Assembly (NCBI RefSeq): GCF_014202335.1
Contig: NZ_JACHGP010000010.1
Coordinates: 248,001-312,000 of the forward strand
DNA: 64,000 nt
DNA from: Mycobacterium sp. AZCC_0083
GTDB taxonomy: Bacteria; Actinomycetota; Actinomycetes; Mycobacteriales; Mycobacteriaceae
Direction: 5' to 3'
Shown here: positions 29,520 to 38,775 of the stretch, one piece after another
Layout: the number at the start of each line of letters is the position of its first letter
Position numbering within the stretch: position 1 is the stretch's first letter
Position numbers and translations under genes: made by a program
Notes under the pieces: model-generated
Seen by the model: only the letters and a program-made list of their open reading frames with translations
What the model was told of the DNA's origin: nothing
Databases searched by the model: none

Positions 29520-30137
29520 CTAGCCGTGTCCGCCTTCGGCTTCGACGGCACCCGCGGTGTCGCCCTCGGACGCACCTTCCTTGTCGCGCCGCGGAGTCTC
29601 ACCCGCCGAGATCGGCACCGCGACGGTGGCCGAACCGGACCGTTCGAACGTGAACGTGAAGTTGTAGTTGAGGCCGTTGCTGATCGGCTTGGTCAGCGTT
29701 ACCGCGGCCTCGACGGTGTTGGCGTCCTCGCTCGCATCCAGTGGGCTGAGCTGACCGTCGGGCGTGCCGACGACGAGGGTGCCCGAGGGACGCACGGTCG
29801 CGTTCCCGGTGATCGCCACCGAGCCGACGTCGGAGGTGATGGACACCAGGCGATCGGAGTCGGCAGGCGACTCGTTGACCGCCACGAACAACAGCTCGGC
29901 TTTGCTGCCGGGCTGGACGTAGTCGGAGGTCTGGGGAGCGCGCAGGTGGACGTTCCGCAGCGCCACTCCGGTCACGGGGTCGCCTGCCACGACGTTGGTG
30001 CCGTTGACCGCGGGTTCCTGGATGGCCATCTGAGAAACCTGGCCCGCGCTGCAGCCGGTCAGGACGACGGCTACGGCCAGTCCGCAGGCGGACAGGCCCG
30101 AGGTGACGGCGAAGGCGCGCGATCTTTGGCGGTTCAC
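29520..30137 (-). CDS. lpqE: Lipoprotein LpqE
   Basis: 205 residues from GTG 30137 behind an AGGAGG ribosome site. A signal peptide ends in the lipobox VVLTGC, so it is a lipid-anchored exported protein. The mature part is a beta-rich fold like copper-chaperone PCuAC domains; no clear copper-ligand Met/His motif is evident. Its C-terminus is acidic with disorder. The gene leads the lpqE-radA-disA run, as in M. tuberculosis. Confidence 0.88.
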   Translation of the reverse strand: MNRQRSRAFAVTSGLSACGLAVAVVLTGCSAGQVSQMAIQEPAVNGTNVVAGDPVTGVALRNVHLRAPQTSDYVQPGSKAELLFVAVNESPADSDRLVSITSDVGSVAITGNATVRPSGTLVVGTPDGQLSPLDASEDANTVEAAVTLTKPISNGLNYNFTFTFERSGSATVAVPISAGETPRRDKEGASEGDTAGAVEAEGGHG

Positions 30138-30486
30138 TCAAAGCCTCCTGCTCGGCCCACGCGACGACAGGGGCATCGTCGGGGTGGTTCGACTATGCAG
30201 AGTAGTAGGTGACGGTTCGCCGCGGTAGCCGAGGGCGCGCGGCGGCCGAAACCCGTACGCATGGTGCGTCGGCGAGCCTTGCTGAGCGTGTCGTCGGCGT
30301 GTCGAACGGCGGTCGAAGGCACCTGTGAAAAGGCCCGCCGGGGTTCGCTGGCACACGTGGGCGTTGCACGGATTCGTCACCATGTCAACCCCTGGTCTTC
30401 ACCCGCAGTGCCCCTGACCTGCATTGTTGTTCTACACGTGTCAGGGCACCGTGCTAAGATTGAACAGTGAAAGGGGCTCTAATCTG
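30138..30486. promoter_or_regulatory. 349-bp divergent promoter region between lpqE and carD
   Basis: No convincing gene was seen. It carries the lpqE ribosome site at its left end. A TAAGAT hexamer at 30455-30460, about 27 bp before the carD ATG, could be the carD -10 box, but no good -35 box is evident. A purine-rich GAAAGGGG lies just before carD. Confidence 0.4.
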
Positions 30487-30975
30487 ATGATTTTCAAGGT
30501 CGGAGACACCGTTGTCTATCCACACCACGGTGCCGCATTGATCGAGGCGATCGAAACCCGAACCATCAAGGGCGAGCAACGAGAGTATCTCGTCCTCAAG
30601 GTCGCCCAGGGCGATCTGACCGTTCGAGTCCCCGCTGATAACGCAGAATACGTCGGCGTGCGTGACGTGGTTGGTCAAGAGGGCCTGGACAAGGTCTTCC
30701 AGGTTCTGCGCGCCCCACACACCGAGGAGCCGACCAACTGGTCGCGCCGCTACAAGGCGAACCTCGAGAAGCTGGCGTCGGGCGATGTGAACAAGGTGGC
30801 CGAGGTCGTCCGCGACCTGTGGCGCCGTGATCAAGAGCGTGGCCTGTCTGCAGGCGAGAAGCGGATGCTGGCCAAGGCTCGGCAGATCCTGGTCGGCGAA
30901 TTGGCACTGGCCGAGAACACCGACGACGAGAAGGCTTCGATCATTCTCGACGAGGTTCTTGCCGCCGCTTCCTGA
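30487..30975 (+). CDS. carD: RNA polymerase-binding transcription factor CarD
   Basis: 162 residues, the full family length. An N-terminal CarD_TRCF Tudor-like domain (1-53) binds the beta subunit. The C-terminal helical domain has the conserved Trp in EPTNWSRRYKANLEK, which contacts the upstream edge of the promoter bubble and stabilises open complexes at rRNA promoters. Essential in mycobacteria. It is followed after one base by ispF, where ispD would be expected. Confidence 0.97.
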   Translation: MIFKVGDTVVYPHHGAALIEAIETRTIKGEQREYLVLKVAQGDLTVRVPADNAEYVGVRDVVGQEGLDKVFQVLRAPHTEEPTNWSRRYKANLEKLASGDVNKVAEVVRDLWRRDQERGLSAGEKRMLAKARQILVGELALAENTDDEKASIILDEVLAAAS

Positions 30976-30976
30976 C

Positions 30977-31471
30977 GTGGGTGCAGTACCCCGCATCGGT
31001 CTTGGTACCGACGTACATCCCATCGAACCAGGACGTCCGTGCTGGTTGCTGTGCCTGTCTTTCGACGACGCTGACGGCTGCGCCGGTCATTCCGACGGCG
31101 ACGTCGCGGCACACGCGTTGTGCGATGCATTGCTGAGCGCAGCGGGTCTCGGTGATCTCGGCGCGGTGTTCGGCACCGACCGCGACGAGTGGGCCGGTGT
31201 CAGCGGCGCCGACATGTTGCGCCACGTCCATTCGTTGCTGGTCGCCGAGGGCTACCGGGTGGGCAACGCCGCTGTCCAGGTGATCGGCAATCGACCCAAG
31301 ATCGGGCCGCGCCGCGCCGAGGCGCAAGAGGTGCTCTCCGGTCTGCTGGACGCGCCGGTTTCGGTCTCGGCGACCACGACCGACGGCCTCGGGCTGACCG
31401 GCCGCGGAGAGGGTCTGGCGGCCATCGCGACCGCTCTCGTGATCGAGGATGTGCCCGGTGTTGGCGGTTGA
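30977..31471 (+). CDS. ispF: 2-C-methyl-D-erythritol 2,4-cyclodiphosphate synthase
   Basis: Fifth enzyme of the MEP isoprenoid pathway. 164 residues from GTG 30977. Zinc ligands: DVH in GTDVHPIE and the His of CAGHSDGD. The C-terminal segment GRGEGLAAIATAL is intact. It begins one base after the carD stop, with no intervening ispD; the stop at 31471 is 29 bp before cysS. Confidence 0.95.
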   Translation: MGAVPRIGLGTDVHPIEPGRPCWLLCLSFDDADGCAGHSDGDVAAHALCDALLSAAGLGDLGAVFGTDRDEWAGVSGADMLRHVHSLLVAEGYRVGNAAVQVIGNRPKIGPRRAEAQEVLSGLLDAPVSVSATTTDGLGLTGRGEGLAAIATALVIEDVPGVGG

Positions 31472-31486
31472 GCGCGAATAGGCCGG

Positions 31487-31492
31487 TAAGCT
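31487..31492 (+). promoter_or_regulatory. Candidate -10 box TAAGCT of cysS
   Basis: TAAGCT followed by 8 bp and GTG 31501. The 17-mer up to the GTG matches the lysS one (11366-11382) at 16 of 17 positions, spacing identical. Confidence 0.45.
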
Positions 31493-31500
31493 GGCCCGTC

Positions 31501-32940
31501 GTGACCGACGGAGCCGCGCTGGCGGCGACATCCAGCCGCGGCGCCGGACTGCGGCTGCACGACACCATGAGCGGTGCCGTGCGCGAATTCGTCCCGCTGC
31601 GCGAGGGCCACGCGTCGATCTACCTGTGTGGGGCGACCGTTCAGGGGCTACCCCACATCGGCCATGTGCGCAGCGGCGTCGCGTTCGACGTGCTGCGGCG
31701 CTGGCTCGCCGCAAAGGGCTACGACGTCGCATTCGTCCGCAACGTCACCGACATCGACGACAAGATCCTCAACAAGGCCGCCGACGCAGGCAGACCGTGG
31801 TGGGAGTGGGCTGCCACCTTCGAGCGGGCATTCGTGGAGGCCTACGACGCCCTTGGCGTGCTGCCGCCGTCGGCCGAGCCGCGGGCCACCGGGCACATCA
31901 CCCAGATCGTCGAGCTCATCGAACGGCTGATCGCCGCGGGGCACGCCTACGCCAGCGGCGGAGACGTCTACTTCGACGTGCTGAGCTACGCGCAATACGG
32001 CCAACTCTCCGGCCACCGCGTCGACGACGTGCACCAGGGCGAGGGTGTTGCCACCGGTAAGCGCGATCAGCGTGACTTCACGTTGTGGAAGGGCGCCAAA
32101 CCCGGCGAGCCGTCATGGCCGACGCCATGGGGTCCCGGTCGTCCGGGCTGGCACACCGAATGCGTCGCGATGTGCGAGGCCTACCTCGGCGCGGAGTTCG
32201 ACATCCACGCCGGCGGCATGGACCTCGTCTTCCCACACCACGAGAACGAGATCGCCCAGGCGAAAGCCGTTGGAGACGGCTTCGCGCGCTACTGGATGCA
32301 CAACGGCTGGGTCACCATGGGCGGCGAGAAGATGAGCAAGTCGCTCGGCAACGTGCTGGCGATTCCGGCCGTGCTCGGCAGGGTCAGGGCGGCGGAGCTG
32401 CGCTACTACCTGGGCAGTGCGCACTACCGGTCGATGCTCGAGTTCTCCGAGACGGCACTGCAGGATGCCGTGAAGGCGTACACCGGAATCGAGGACTTCC
32501 TGCACCGGGTGCGCAGCCGCGTAGGCACCGTGGTGCCCGGCGAGTGGACGCCGAAGTTCGCCGCCGCGCTGGACGACGATCTCGCCGTGCCGATGGCACT
32601 GGCCGAGGTGCACGCCGCCAGGGCGGAGGGCAACCGGGCGCTCGATGCGGGCGACCACGAGACGGCGATGCTGCACGCCCGGTCGATCCGGGCCATGATG
32701 GCGATCCTCGGGTGCGATCCGCTCGACGAGCGCTGGGTGTCGCGCGACGAGACGTCGGCAGCGCTGGCCGCCGTCGACGTGCTGGTACACGCCGAGATCG
32801 ACCGCCGCGCAGAGGCGCGCGAACAGCGGGACTGGGCACAGGCCGACCAGATCCGGGACCGCCTCAAACGAGCGGGCATCGAGGTCACTGATACCGCGGA
32901 TGGCCCACAGTGGTCGCTGCTGGATGGTGGCACCAAATGA
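31501..32940 (+). CDS. cysS: Cysteinyl-tRNA synthetase
   Basis: Charges tRNA-Cys. 479 residues from GTG 31501. HIGH is at 52-55 in GLPHIGHV, and KMSKS at 277-281. Zinc ligands: Cys in IYLCGAT, Cys in GWHTEC and His and Glu in FPHHENE. The anticodon domain ends in the family's DGPQWSLL segment. Ortholog of cysS1 (Rv3580c). Confidence 0.96.
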   Translation: MTDGAALAATSSRGAGLRLHDTMSGAVREFVPLREGHASIYLCGATVQGLPHIGHVRSGVAFDVLRRWLAAKGYDVAFVRNVTDIDDKILNKAADAGRPWWEWAATFERAFVEAYDALGVLPPSAEPRATGHITQIVELIERLIAAGHAYASGGDVYFDVLSYAQYGQLSGHRVDDVHQGEGVATGKRDQRDFTLWKGAKPGEPSWPTPWGPGRPGWHTECVAMCEAYLGAEFDIHAGGMDLVFPHHENEIAQAKAVGDGFARYWMHNGWVTMGGEKMSKSLGNVLAIPAVLGRVRAAELRYYLGSAHYRSMLEFSETALQDAVKAYTGIEDFLHRVRSRVGTVVPGEWTPKFAAALDDDLAVPMALAEVHAARAEGNRALDAGDHETAMLHARSIRAMMAILGCDPLDERWVSRDETSAALAAVDVLVHAEIDRRAEAREQRDWAQADQIRDRLKRAGIEVTDTADGPQWSLLDGGTK

Positions 32941-32942
32941 TC

Positions 32943-32962
32943 GGGCGAGCGAAGCGACGGGA
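32943..32962 (+). repeat. Dispersed repeat, intergenic copy
   Basis: GGGCGAGCGAAGCGACGGGA, identical to 50223-50242 and reverse-complement to 4391-4408 over 18 bp. It lies in the 29-bp gap between cysS and rlmB. Confidence 0.85.
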
Positions 32963-32969
32963 CATATAG

Positions 32970-33914
32970 ATGGCTGGCAACTCTCAGCGCCGGGGCGCTG
33001 TACGCAAGGACGGCAGCAAGAAGGGGCCGGTCGTCGGATCGGGTGGTGTCCGTCGTCGCGGGCTGGAGGGCAAGGGCGCCACGCCGCCCGCTGCCGCCCG
33101 GCCCCATCACCCGGCCGCCAAGCGCGCGGCGAAGGCAGCCAAGCAGGCGCGCGGCAGGCAGGTCCGCAAGACCGACGAGACCGAGATGGTTCTCGGTCGC
33201 AACCCGGTGGTGGAATGCCTGCGCGCAGGGGTGCCCGCCACCGCCCTCTACGTTGCGCTCGGCGCCGAGACCGACGAGCGGATGACCGAAGCGGTCACCC
33301 GCGCAGCCGATTCCGGGATCGCGATCCTCGAGGTGCCCCGCGTCGACCTGGACCGGATGAGCACCAACGGTCTGCATCAGGGCATCGCGTTGCAGGTGCC
33401 GCCCTACGACTATGCGCACCCGGACGACATGCTGAGATCGGCAAAGTCCGAGGACGCGCCCGCACTGCTGGTGGCGTTGGACAACATCTCCGATCCGCGC
33501 AATCTGGGTGCGATCGTCCGGTCCGTCGCGGCGTTCGGCGGGCACGGGGTGCTGATACCGCAGCGCCGGTCGGCCTCGGTCACCGCGGTCGCGTGGCGCA
33601 CCAGCGCGGGTGCGGCGGCCCGGCTGCGGGTGGCGCGCGCGACGAATCTGACTCGGACGCTGAAGAGTTGGGCCGACGCGGGGTTGCAGGTGGTCGGCCT
33701 TGACGCCGAGGGTGACACCGAGCTCGACGAGATCGACGGCACGCAGCCGATGGTCGTGGTGGTCGGGTCGGAGGGCAAGGGCCTGTCCCGCCTGGTCCGG
33801 GAGAACTGCGATGCGATCGTGTCGATTCCGATGGCAGGCAAGACGGAGTCGCTCAACGCCTCGGTGGCCGCGGGTGTGGTGCTGGCCGAGATCGCCCGCC
33901 AGCGAAGGCGCTGA
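32970..33914 (+). CDS. rlmB: 23S rRNA (guanosine-2'-O-)-methyltransferase RlmB
   Basis: SpoU-family rRNA ribose methylase for G2251 (E. coli numbering). 314 residues. A basic N-terminal extension (1-70) precedes the substrate-binding domain. The trefoil-knot core has the SPOUT motifs LDNISDPRNLGAIVRS, VVGSEGKGLSRL and SLNASVAAGV. Ortholog of Rv3579c. An ATG at 32970 sits directly after a dispersed repeat. Confidence 0.94.
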   Translation: MAGNSQRRGAVRKDGSKKGPVVGSGGVRRRGLEGKGATPPAAARPHHPAAKRAAKAAKQARGRQVRKTDETEMVLGRNPVVECLRAGVPATALYVALGAETDERMTEAVTRAADSGIAILEVPRVDLDRMSTNGLHQGIALQVPPYDYAHPDDMLRSAKSEDAPALLVALDNISDPRNLGAIVRSVAAFGGHGVLIPQRRSASVTAVAWRTSAGAAARLRVARATNLTRTLKSWADAGLQVVGLDAEGDTELDEIDGTQPMVVVVGSEGKGLSRLVRENCDAIVSIPMAGKTESLNASVAAGVVLAEIARQRRR

Positions 33915-33917
33915 AGG

Positions 33918-35168
33918 TCACACCCCGAACAACCGCAGCCCGGCCCAGAGCCCGGCCACCGCGACGAACACCGTCACCGGCGTCGTGCATAGCCCGATGC
34001 GGCTGAATTCGCCCATCGGAGCCGGTAATTCGTGCTGCCGCACCACCCGCCGCCACAGCAGGTTCGCCAGCGAACCGGCGTAGGTCAAGTTGGGGCCGAT
34101 GTTGACGCCGATCAGGACGGCGAGGATGCCGGCAGGTCCTGATACCGAGACGAGTGGCAGCAAGACCAGCACGGCGGGAAGGTTGTTGACGACGTTGGAC
34201 AGCACCGCCGCGACCGCCGCGATCCCGAGCAGCGCGAGGAAGGTGTCACCGGTCGGCAGCACCGCGCGCATCGCGGTGTCGAGGCCGTGCAGCATCACCG
34301 CATTGACCACCACGCCGAGGCACAGCACGAACGCCAGGAAGGGCACGTTGACGGCGTTCACGATGCCGCTGACGGTGCTGCGGCGCTGAGCAAGGCTTCG
34401 CACGCCGAGCACCACCGCGCCAGCCAGCGCCGCCCACGCGGGCGCGACGTCGAGAAGAGAGGTGACGGCGAACCCGGCGAGCGTGAGGACGAGCACGACG
34501 AGCACGAAGACCGGCACCTCGGCCTTCGGCGGTGGCTCCTTGGGGCCATCCCGTGGCTTGAGCTCTTTGGCGAAGAGCCAACGCAGCACCAAGAATTCGA
34601 CGATCACCGCCGCCAGCCACGGCACCGTCATGACCGCGGTGAATCGTCCGAAGGACAGGCCCGCGGCGGTGAATGCGAGCAGGTTGGTCAGGTTGGACAC
34701 CGGCAGGAGCAGCGAGGCGGTGTTGGCCAGATGCGCGGAGGCGTAGACGTGTGGCCTTGCCGGAATCGACAGCGTGCGGGCCGTCGCCAGCACGACCGGT
34801 GTCAACAACACGACCGTCGCATCCAGACTCAGGATCGCAGTGGTCGCCGCGGCGATGATGAAGACCATCACCAGAAGCCGCCGCGGATCGCCTGCACTCG
34901 TCCGTGCCATCGCGACACCGGCGGCATGGAAGAGGCCCTCGTCGTCGCACAGCTTCGCCAACACCAGTACCGCACCGAGGAATCCGACGACCGGCAGCAG
35001 TCGCCCGACCTCGTGGGTGGCGTCGTGCAGCGGTATCGCACCGATGGCGATCAGCAGGCCCGCCGCAGGTACGGCCGCGACGGCTTCGGGCCACCCACGA
35101 GGTCGGGCCATCGCGAACCCGAGGACGACGGCCAGCATCACCATCGAGATGACCCCGAGGACGGTCAT
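33918..35168 (-). CDS. arsB2: ArsB2-like anion permease
   Basis: 416 residues from the ATG at 35168; an in-frame ATG at 35219 would add 17. About 11-12 transmembrane helices, citrate/arsenite (ArsB/NhaD, SLC13-like) fold. The helix-hairpin segment with VVLLTPVVLATA and the conserved NVVNNLPAVLVLLPL region near the end are typical. Whether it exports arsenite is unproven, as no ars regulators or reductases lie nearby. Ortholog of Rv3578. Confidence 0.85.
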   Translation of the reverse strand: MTVLGVISMVMLAVVLGFAMARPRGWPEAVAAVPAAGLLIAIGAIPLHDATHEVGRLLPVVGFLGAVLVLAKLCDDEGLFHAAGVAMARTSAGDPRRLLVMVFIIAAATTAILSLDATVVLLTPVVLATARTLSIPARPHVYASAHLANTASLLLPVSNLTNLLAFTAAGLSFGRFTAVMTVPWLAAVIVEFLVLRWLFAKELKPRDGPKEPPPKAEVPVFVLVVLVLTLAGFAVTSLLDVAPAWAALAGAVVLGVRSLAQRRSTVSGIVNAVNVPFLAFVLCLGVVVNAVMLHGLDTAMRAVLPTGDTFLALLGIAAVAAVLSNVVNNLPAVLVLLPLVSVSGPAGILAVLIGVNIGPNLTYAGSLANLLWRRVVRQHELPAPMGEFSRIGLCTTPVTVFVAVAGLWAGLRLFGV

Positions 35169-35273
35169 CCGAACGCCTGCCAACGTTTCGTCGAGAGGAA
35201 CATTCGGTGACGAGTCCATCGACGGACCCGACTCGACATCGCATGACACCGCGCCGTGGCTAGCGTCAGATCC

Positions 35274-36308
35274 ATGCGTACGCGTTCGTTCGTCTCGTTC
35301 ATCGTGTTTCTCGCGTCGGCGACCGCACTGAGTGTCCTTGGTCCGGTTCCTTCGGCGCCAGCAGCGCCAGGGGGATTCGACCTCCAGGCACACCGTGGCG
35401 GTCGCGGGGAGACCACTGAGGAATCATTGCGGGCCTTCTCGAAAGCGCTCCAACTCGGCGTGAGCACTCTGGAGCTCGACATCGTCCTCACGAAGGACAA
35501 CCAGCCGATGGTCTGGCACGATCCGACCGTCGACCCTACCAAGTGCTCCGACACCGCACCGGCGTTCCCTGGCGACCCGCAGTATCCCTACGTAGGGAAG
35601 CTGGTGCACGACCTCACCATCGCACAGGTTCACACTCTGGACTGCGGCAAGCTGTTGCCCAACTTCCCCAACGCGGAGGTCGTGCGGCACAACAAGATCG
35701 CCACCCTGCCGGAGGTCTTCGCGCTCGCCGACTCCTACCGCGCCAACGTCCGCTACAACATCGAGACGAAGATCGAGGCGGAGAATCGCGAGAACTCCGC
35801 CAGTCCAGCAGAATTCGTCGACGTGATCCTGCCGGTGATCAGAGCGGCGGGCAAGATCGACAAGGTCGAGATCCAGAGCTTCGACTGGCGCTCGCTGCCA
35901 CTGGTGCGCCAGCAGGAGCCGTCGATTCCGTTGGTGGCGTTGTGGGATGACACGACCTGGGTTCCCGACTCGCCGTGGCTGGCCGGGGTGAACCCCGCCG
36001 TCGTCGGCGATCCGATCACGGGTGCCACCATGGTTGGTGCCAACATCCTGTCGCCCGGCTATTCGGTGCCCACCGGATTGACAACCAAGGATCCGAACTT
36101 CGCGCTGGTGGCCGACAAGGCCTTCATCGAGCGGGCTCATGCGTTGGGGCTCCAGGTCATTCCGTGGACGATCGATGACGCCGACGTGATGCGCGCCCAG
36201 ATCGCGGCAGGGGCCGACGGCATCATCACCGACTATCCGACGCTGTTGCGCAGCGTGATGGCCGGGCTCGGCATGCCGCTGCCGCCGGCCTACCACCGCG
36301 TCAGCTGA
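35274..36308 (+). CDS. Secreted glycerophosphodiester phosphodiesterase
   Basis: 344 residues from ATG 35274. An N-terminal signal peptide (about 1-30) ends APAAPG. The GDPD TIM barrel shows the metal and catalytic residues: HRGGRGETTEES, LELDIVLTKDNQPMVWHD and the later NIETKIE and PWTIDD segments. It probably releases glycerol-3-phosphate from phospholipid head groups. Not in the M. tuberculosis position. Divergent from the permease. Confidence 0.88.
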   Translation: MRTRSFVSFIVFLASATALSVLGPVPSAPAAPGGFDLQAHRGGRGETTEESLRAFSKALQLGVSTLELDIVLTKDNQPMVWHDPTVDPTKCSDTAPAFPGDPQYPYVGKLVHDLTIAQVHTLDCGKLLPNFPNAEVVRHNKIATLPEVFALADSYRANVRYNIETKIEAENRENSASPAEFVDVILPVIRAAGKIDKVEIQSFDWRSLPLVRQQEPSIPLVALWDDTTWVPDSPWLAGVNPAVVGDPITGATMVGANILSPGYSVPTGLTTKDPNFALVADKAFIERAHALGLQVIPWTIDDADVMRAQIAAGADGIITDYPTLLRSVMAGLGMPLPPAYHRVS

Positions 36309-37227
36309 TCGCCCACGGGTCCGCGCGCTCCCACAGCGTCGGAAGGTGAAGGGGCAGACCATCTTCGCGGGCGAGCCGGGTCAACACCCGCATCGAGACG
36401 TCGAGATCGTCGCCGGCGTAGGGCAACGCGCGCAGCGGCTCGTGCAGTGGCCGGAAGAAGTCGTCCCAGTGGATGAGCACCACGCGGCGCGCGCCGACGG
36501 CGCGCACGGCCTCCGACCAGTACTCGACGAGGTAGGACTCCGGTTGTAGGCCGAGTTGGCCGATGCCGAGATACACCACGTCTGCCCGCTGGCCGGCCAG
36601 CGCGCCTGGGACGAAGCCCGCGCTGCCGATGATCAGCAACCGGTGATCGGTGGGCCGGTGATGGATCAGGATCGACCACGCCTCACCGCATTGGTAGGCG
36701 GCGGCCTTCACCGGAGGGACGACGGGCGCGGTGATGGGCCCTGGGTAGCGATCCGGCGGACAGTGCTCACCCTCGATGAGGGTCAGGTCGAACGAGCCGA
36801 ACGGTAGCGGCGAGCCGGGCGTCACGACCACCAGCCGGTCGTCGGGAAGGCCACCGCCGCAGCCGATTTGGGCGGCCGACGCCCCGCCGACCATTGCCGC
36901 GCCGGTGCGGTCGGCGACCACCGCCGAGTCCATCGCGTGATCGAAGTGGGTGTGCACGGGCATCACGGCCTCGAGCCGGTCCACGCCGAGGCGGGCCAGG
37001 CAGCCGTCGATCCGCGGCTGCGATGGCGTCAACGCCCGCGTGCCGACCGTCAGCAGCCCTGGCCGCGAGAAGAAGCCATCGGTCATCACCGCCGACGCGC
37101 CGTCGTCGACGAGCAGTGTCGTCACGCCCGCCCACGTCACGGTCAGTGGTGACGCCGCGGTCGCCGCGGGCTGGTCGAAGTACCCCGCATAGTCCGCGAG
37201 GTCGGGGCGGCCCAGTTTGAGGCGCAT
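36301..37227 (-). CDS. Metallo-beta-lactamase fold hydrolase (Rv3577-like)
   Basis: 308 residues from ATG 37227. The metal-binding HTHFDHAMD is near 94-102, and further ligand regions include GEHCPPDR and IGSAGF. The fold resembles UlaG/lactonase-type enzymes. Substrate unknown. The ATG shares its A with the bluB stop (TGATG), so it is translated after bluB. Overlaps the convergent phosphodiesterase by 8 bp. Confidence 0.85.
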   Translation of the reverse strand: MRLKLGRPDLADYAGYFDQPAATAASPLTVTWAGVTTLLVDDGASAVMTDGFFSRPGLLTVGTRALTPSQPRIDGCLARLGVDRLEAVMPVHTHFDHAMDSAVVADRTGAAMVGGASAAQIGCGGGLPDDRLVVVTPGSPLPFGSFDLTLIEGEHCPPDRYPGPITAPVVPPVKAAAYQCGEAWSILIHHRPTDHRLLIIGSAGFVPGALAGQRADVVYLGIGQLGLQPESYLVEYWSEAVRAVGARRVVLIHWDDFFRPLHEPLRALPYAGDDLDVSMRVLTRLAREDGLPLHLPTLWERADPWAIS

Positions 37228-37892
37228 CAGACGAGCCCGACCGTCGTCGTGGGCCAGCCGTTTTCGGAGACGAACTCCGCCAGCGGACGTCCGAACGCCC
37301 AGCGGTCGATCTCCAGTGCAGGCCGGTCGGGGAACTCGGGCACCGGGCCGAGACACAGGATCGCCACCGGCTCCGCTTCGTCGGGCATGCCGAGCAGTCG
37401 CCCGAGCCGGACCGGGTCGAAGATCGACACCCAGCCAACGCCGAGGCCTTCGGCGCGCGCGGCCAGCCACAGATTCTGGATGGCGCAGGACACCGATGCG
37501 AGATCCATGTGCGGCAGGGTGCGACGGCCGAACACGTGGCCGCGCCTGCCCTCGCCAAGCGCGACGACGAGGAGTTCTGCGCACTCGAGGATGCCCTCCA
37601 CCTTGAGCGCAAGGAACTCATCGCTGCGCGACCCGAGCGCGTGCGCGGTCTGCAGACGTTCCTCGGCGACGAGCCCATGAATCTGGCGGCGCAACCCGGC
37701 GTCGGTGATGCGGATGAACCGCCACGGCTGCATCAGTCCGACGCTGGGAGCGGCGTGCGCCGCCTGCAGCAGCCGGGCCAGGACGTCGTCGGGCACCACC
37801 GCGCCCGGCACGAACCGACGCATGTCGCGCCGCTCCGCAATGACGCGGTAGACGGCTTGCCGATCCGCCGTGCTGAACGCGTGCTCGCTCAC
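37227..37892 (-). CDS. bluB: 5,6-dimethylbenzimidazole synthase BluB
   Basis: Converts reduced FMN to dimethylbenzimidazole, the lower ligand of vitamin B12. 221 residues from GTG 37892, which gives the family start MSEHAFSTADR; a GTG at 37913 is also in frame. Signature segments: RRDMRRF near 22-28, AAHAAPSVGLMQPWRFI, and the Asp/Ser-containing PHMDLASVSCAIQNLWLAA helix. First gene of a two-gene unit with the hydrolase. The nearest other B12 genes are the cbt set 20 kb away. Confidence 0.9.
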   Translation of the reverse strand: MSEHAFSTADRQAVYRVIAERRDMRRFVPGAVVPDDVLARLLQAAHAAPSVGLMQPWRFIRITDAGLRRQIHGLVAEERLQTAHALGSRSDEFLALKVEGILECAELLVVALGEGRRGHVFGRRTLPHMDLASVSCAIQNLWLAARAEGLGVGWVSIFDPVRLGRLLGMPDEAEPVAILCLGPVPEFPDRPALEIDRWAFGRPLAEFVSENGWPTTTVGLV

Positions 37893-37922
37893 GCGGGTCA
37901 GCGTAGATGGCACGATCGTGGT

Positions 37923-38759
37923 GTGACCCGAGAAGCGGTATTGATCACCGCATCGGAGCTCGCGCAGCACCTGGCTGCCGATGCGCCGGTGGCCGTCCTT
38001 GACGTGCGTTGGCAGCTGTCCGAGCCCGACGGGAGGGCCGCCTACGAGCGCGGCCACATTCCCGGCGCGGTGTACGTGTCGCTCGAGGACGAGCTGAGCG
38101 ATCACACCGTCAGCGGGCGGGGGCGCCATCCCCTGCCGCGTGGGCGCAGCATCGAGCGGGCGGGCCGGCGCTGGGGCATCCGCGAGGGCACGCCGGTCGT
38201 CGTGTACGACGACTGGAATCGGGCCGGGTCGGCGCGGGCGTGGTGGGTGCTGACCGCAGCGGGCCTTCGCGACGTGCGGATCCTCGACGGTGGACTGCCC
38301 GCATGGATCGCTGCCGACGGCGCGCTGGAGGCCGGGACCGTGACACCGGAGCCCGGCGACGTGGTCGTCGATCACGACGATCTGTACGCGGGTGCGCTGT
38401 CGACGCTGGACGCCGACGGCGCTGCGGCGCTTGGCGCGCGGTTGCTCGACGCGCGGGCGCCCGAGCGGTTCCGCGGTGACGTCGAACCCATCGACCCGGT
38501 GGCCGGACACGTCCCAGGCGCCAGGAATGTGCCGAGCGCGGGTCTGCTTGGCGAGGACGGACGCTTTCTGCCCGACGCCGACCTGGCGCGACTGCTCACA
38601 CCCGACGACGTTTCTGGCGTCTACTGCGGATCGGGTGTCACGGCGTCGGTGGTGCTCGCCGCACTGGCCGCCGTCGGCGTCGACGCAGCGCTGTATCCAG
38701 GCTCCTGGTCGGAGTGGAGTTCGAACTCAGCACTCCCGGTCGCCGTCGGCCCCGAGTAG
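37923..38759 (+). CDS. Rhodanese-like sulfurtransferase
   Basis: 278 residues from GTG 37923; only 30 bp separate it from bluB. Two rhodanese domains: an inactive N-terminal one (1-125) with the VYDDWN segment and a C-terminal one with the catalytic loop VYCGSGVTAS (Cys near 239). Two-domain type, as thiosulfate or 3-mercaptopyruvate sulfurtransferases (SseA/SseB). The donor cannot be decided. Confidence 0.88.
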   Translation: MTREAVLITASELAQHLAADAPVAVLDVRWQLSEPDGRAAYERGHIPGAVYVSLEDELSDHTVSGRGRHPLPRGRSIERAGRRWGIREGTPVVVYDDWNRAGSARAWWVLTAAGLRDVRILDGGLPAWIAADGALEAGTVTPEPGDVVVDHDDLYAGALSTLDADGAAALGARLLDARAPERFRGDVEPIDPVAGHVPGARNVPSAGLLGEDGRFLPDADLARLLTPDDVSGVYCGSGVTASVVLAALAAVGVDAALYPGSWSEWSSNSALPVAVGPE

Positions 38760-38775
38760 GCCGACGGGCCGAGCG

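Noticed and set aside
30134..30383. Small reverse frames upstream of carD
   Set aside because: Overlap the lpqE start and its ribosome site and look like random high-GC frames.
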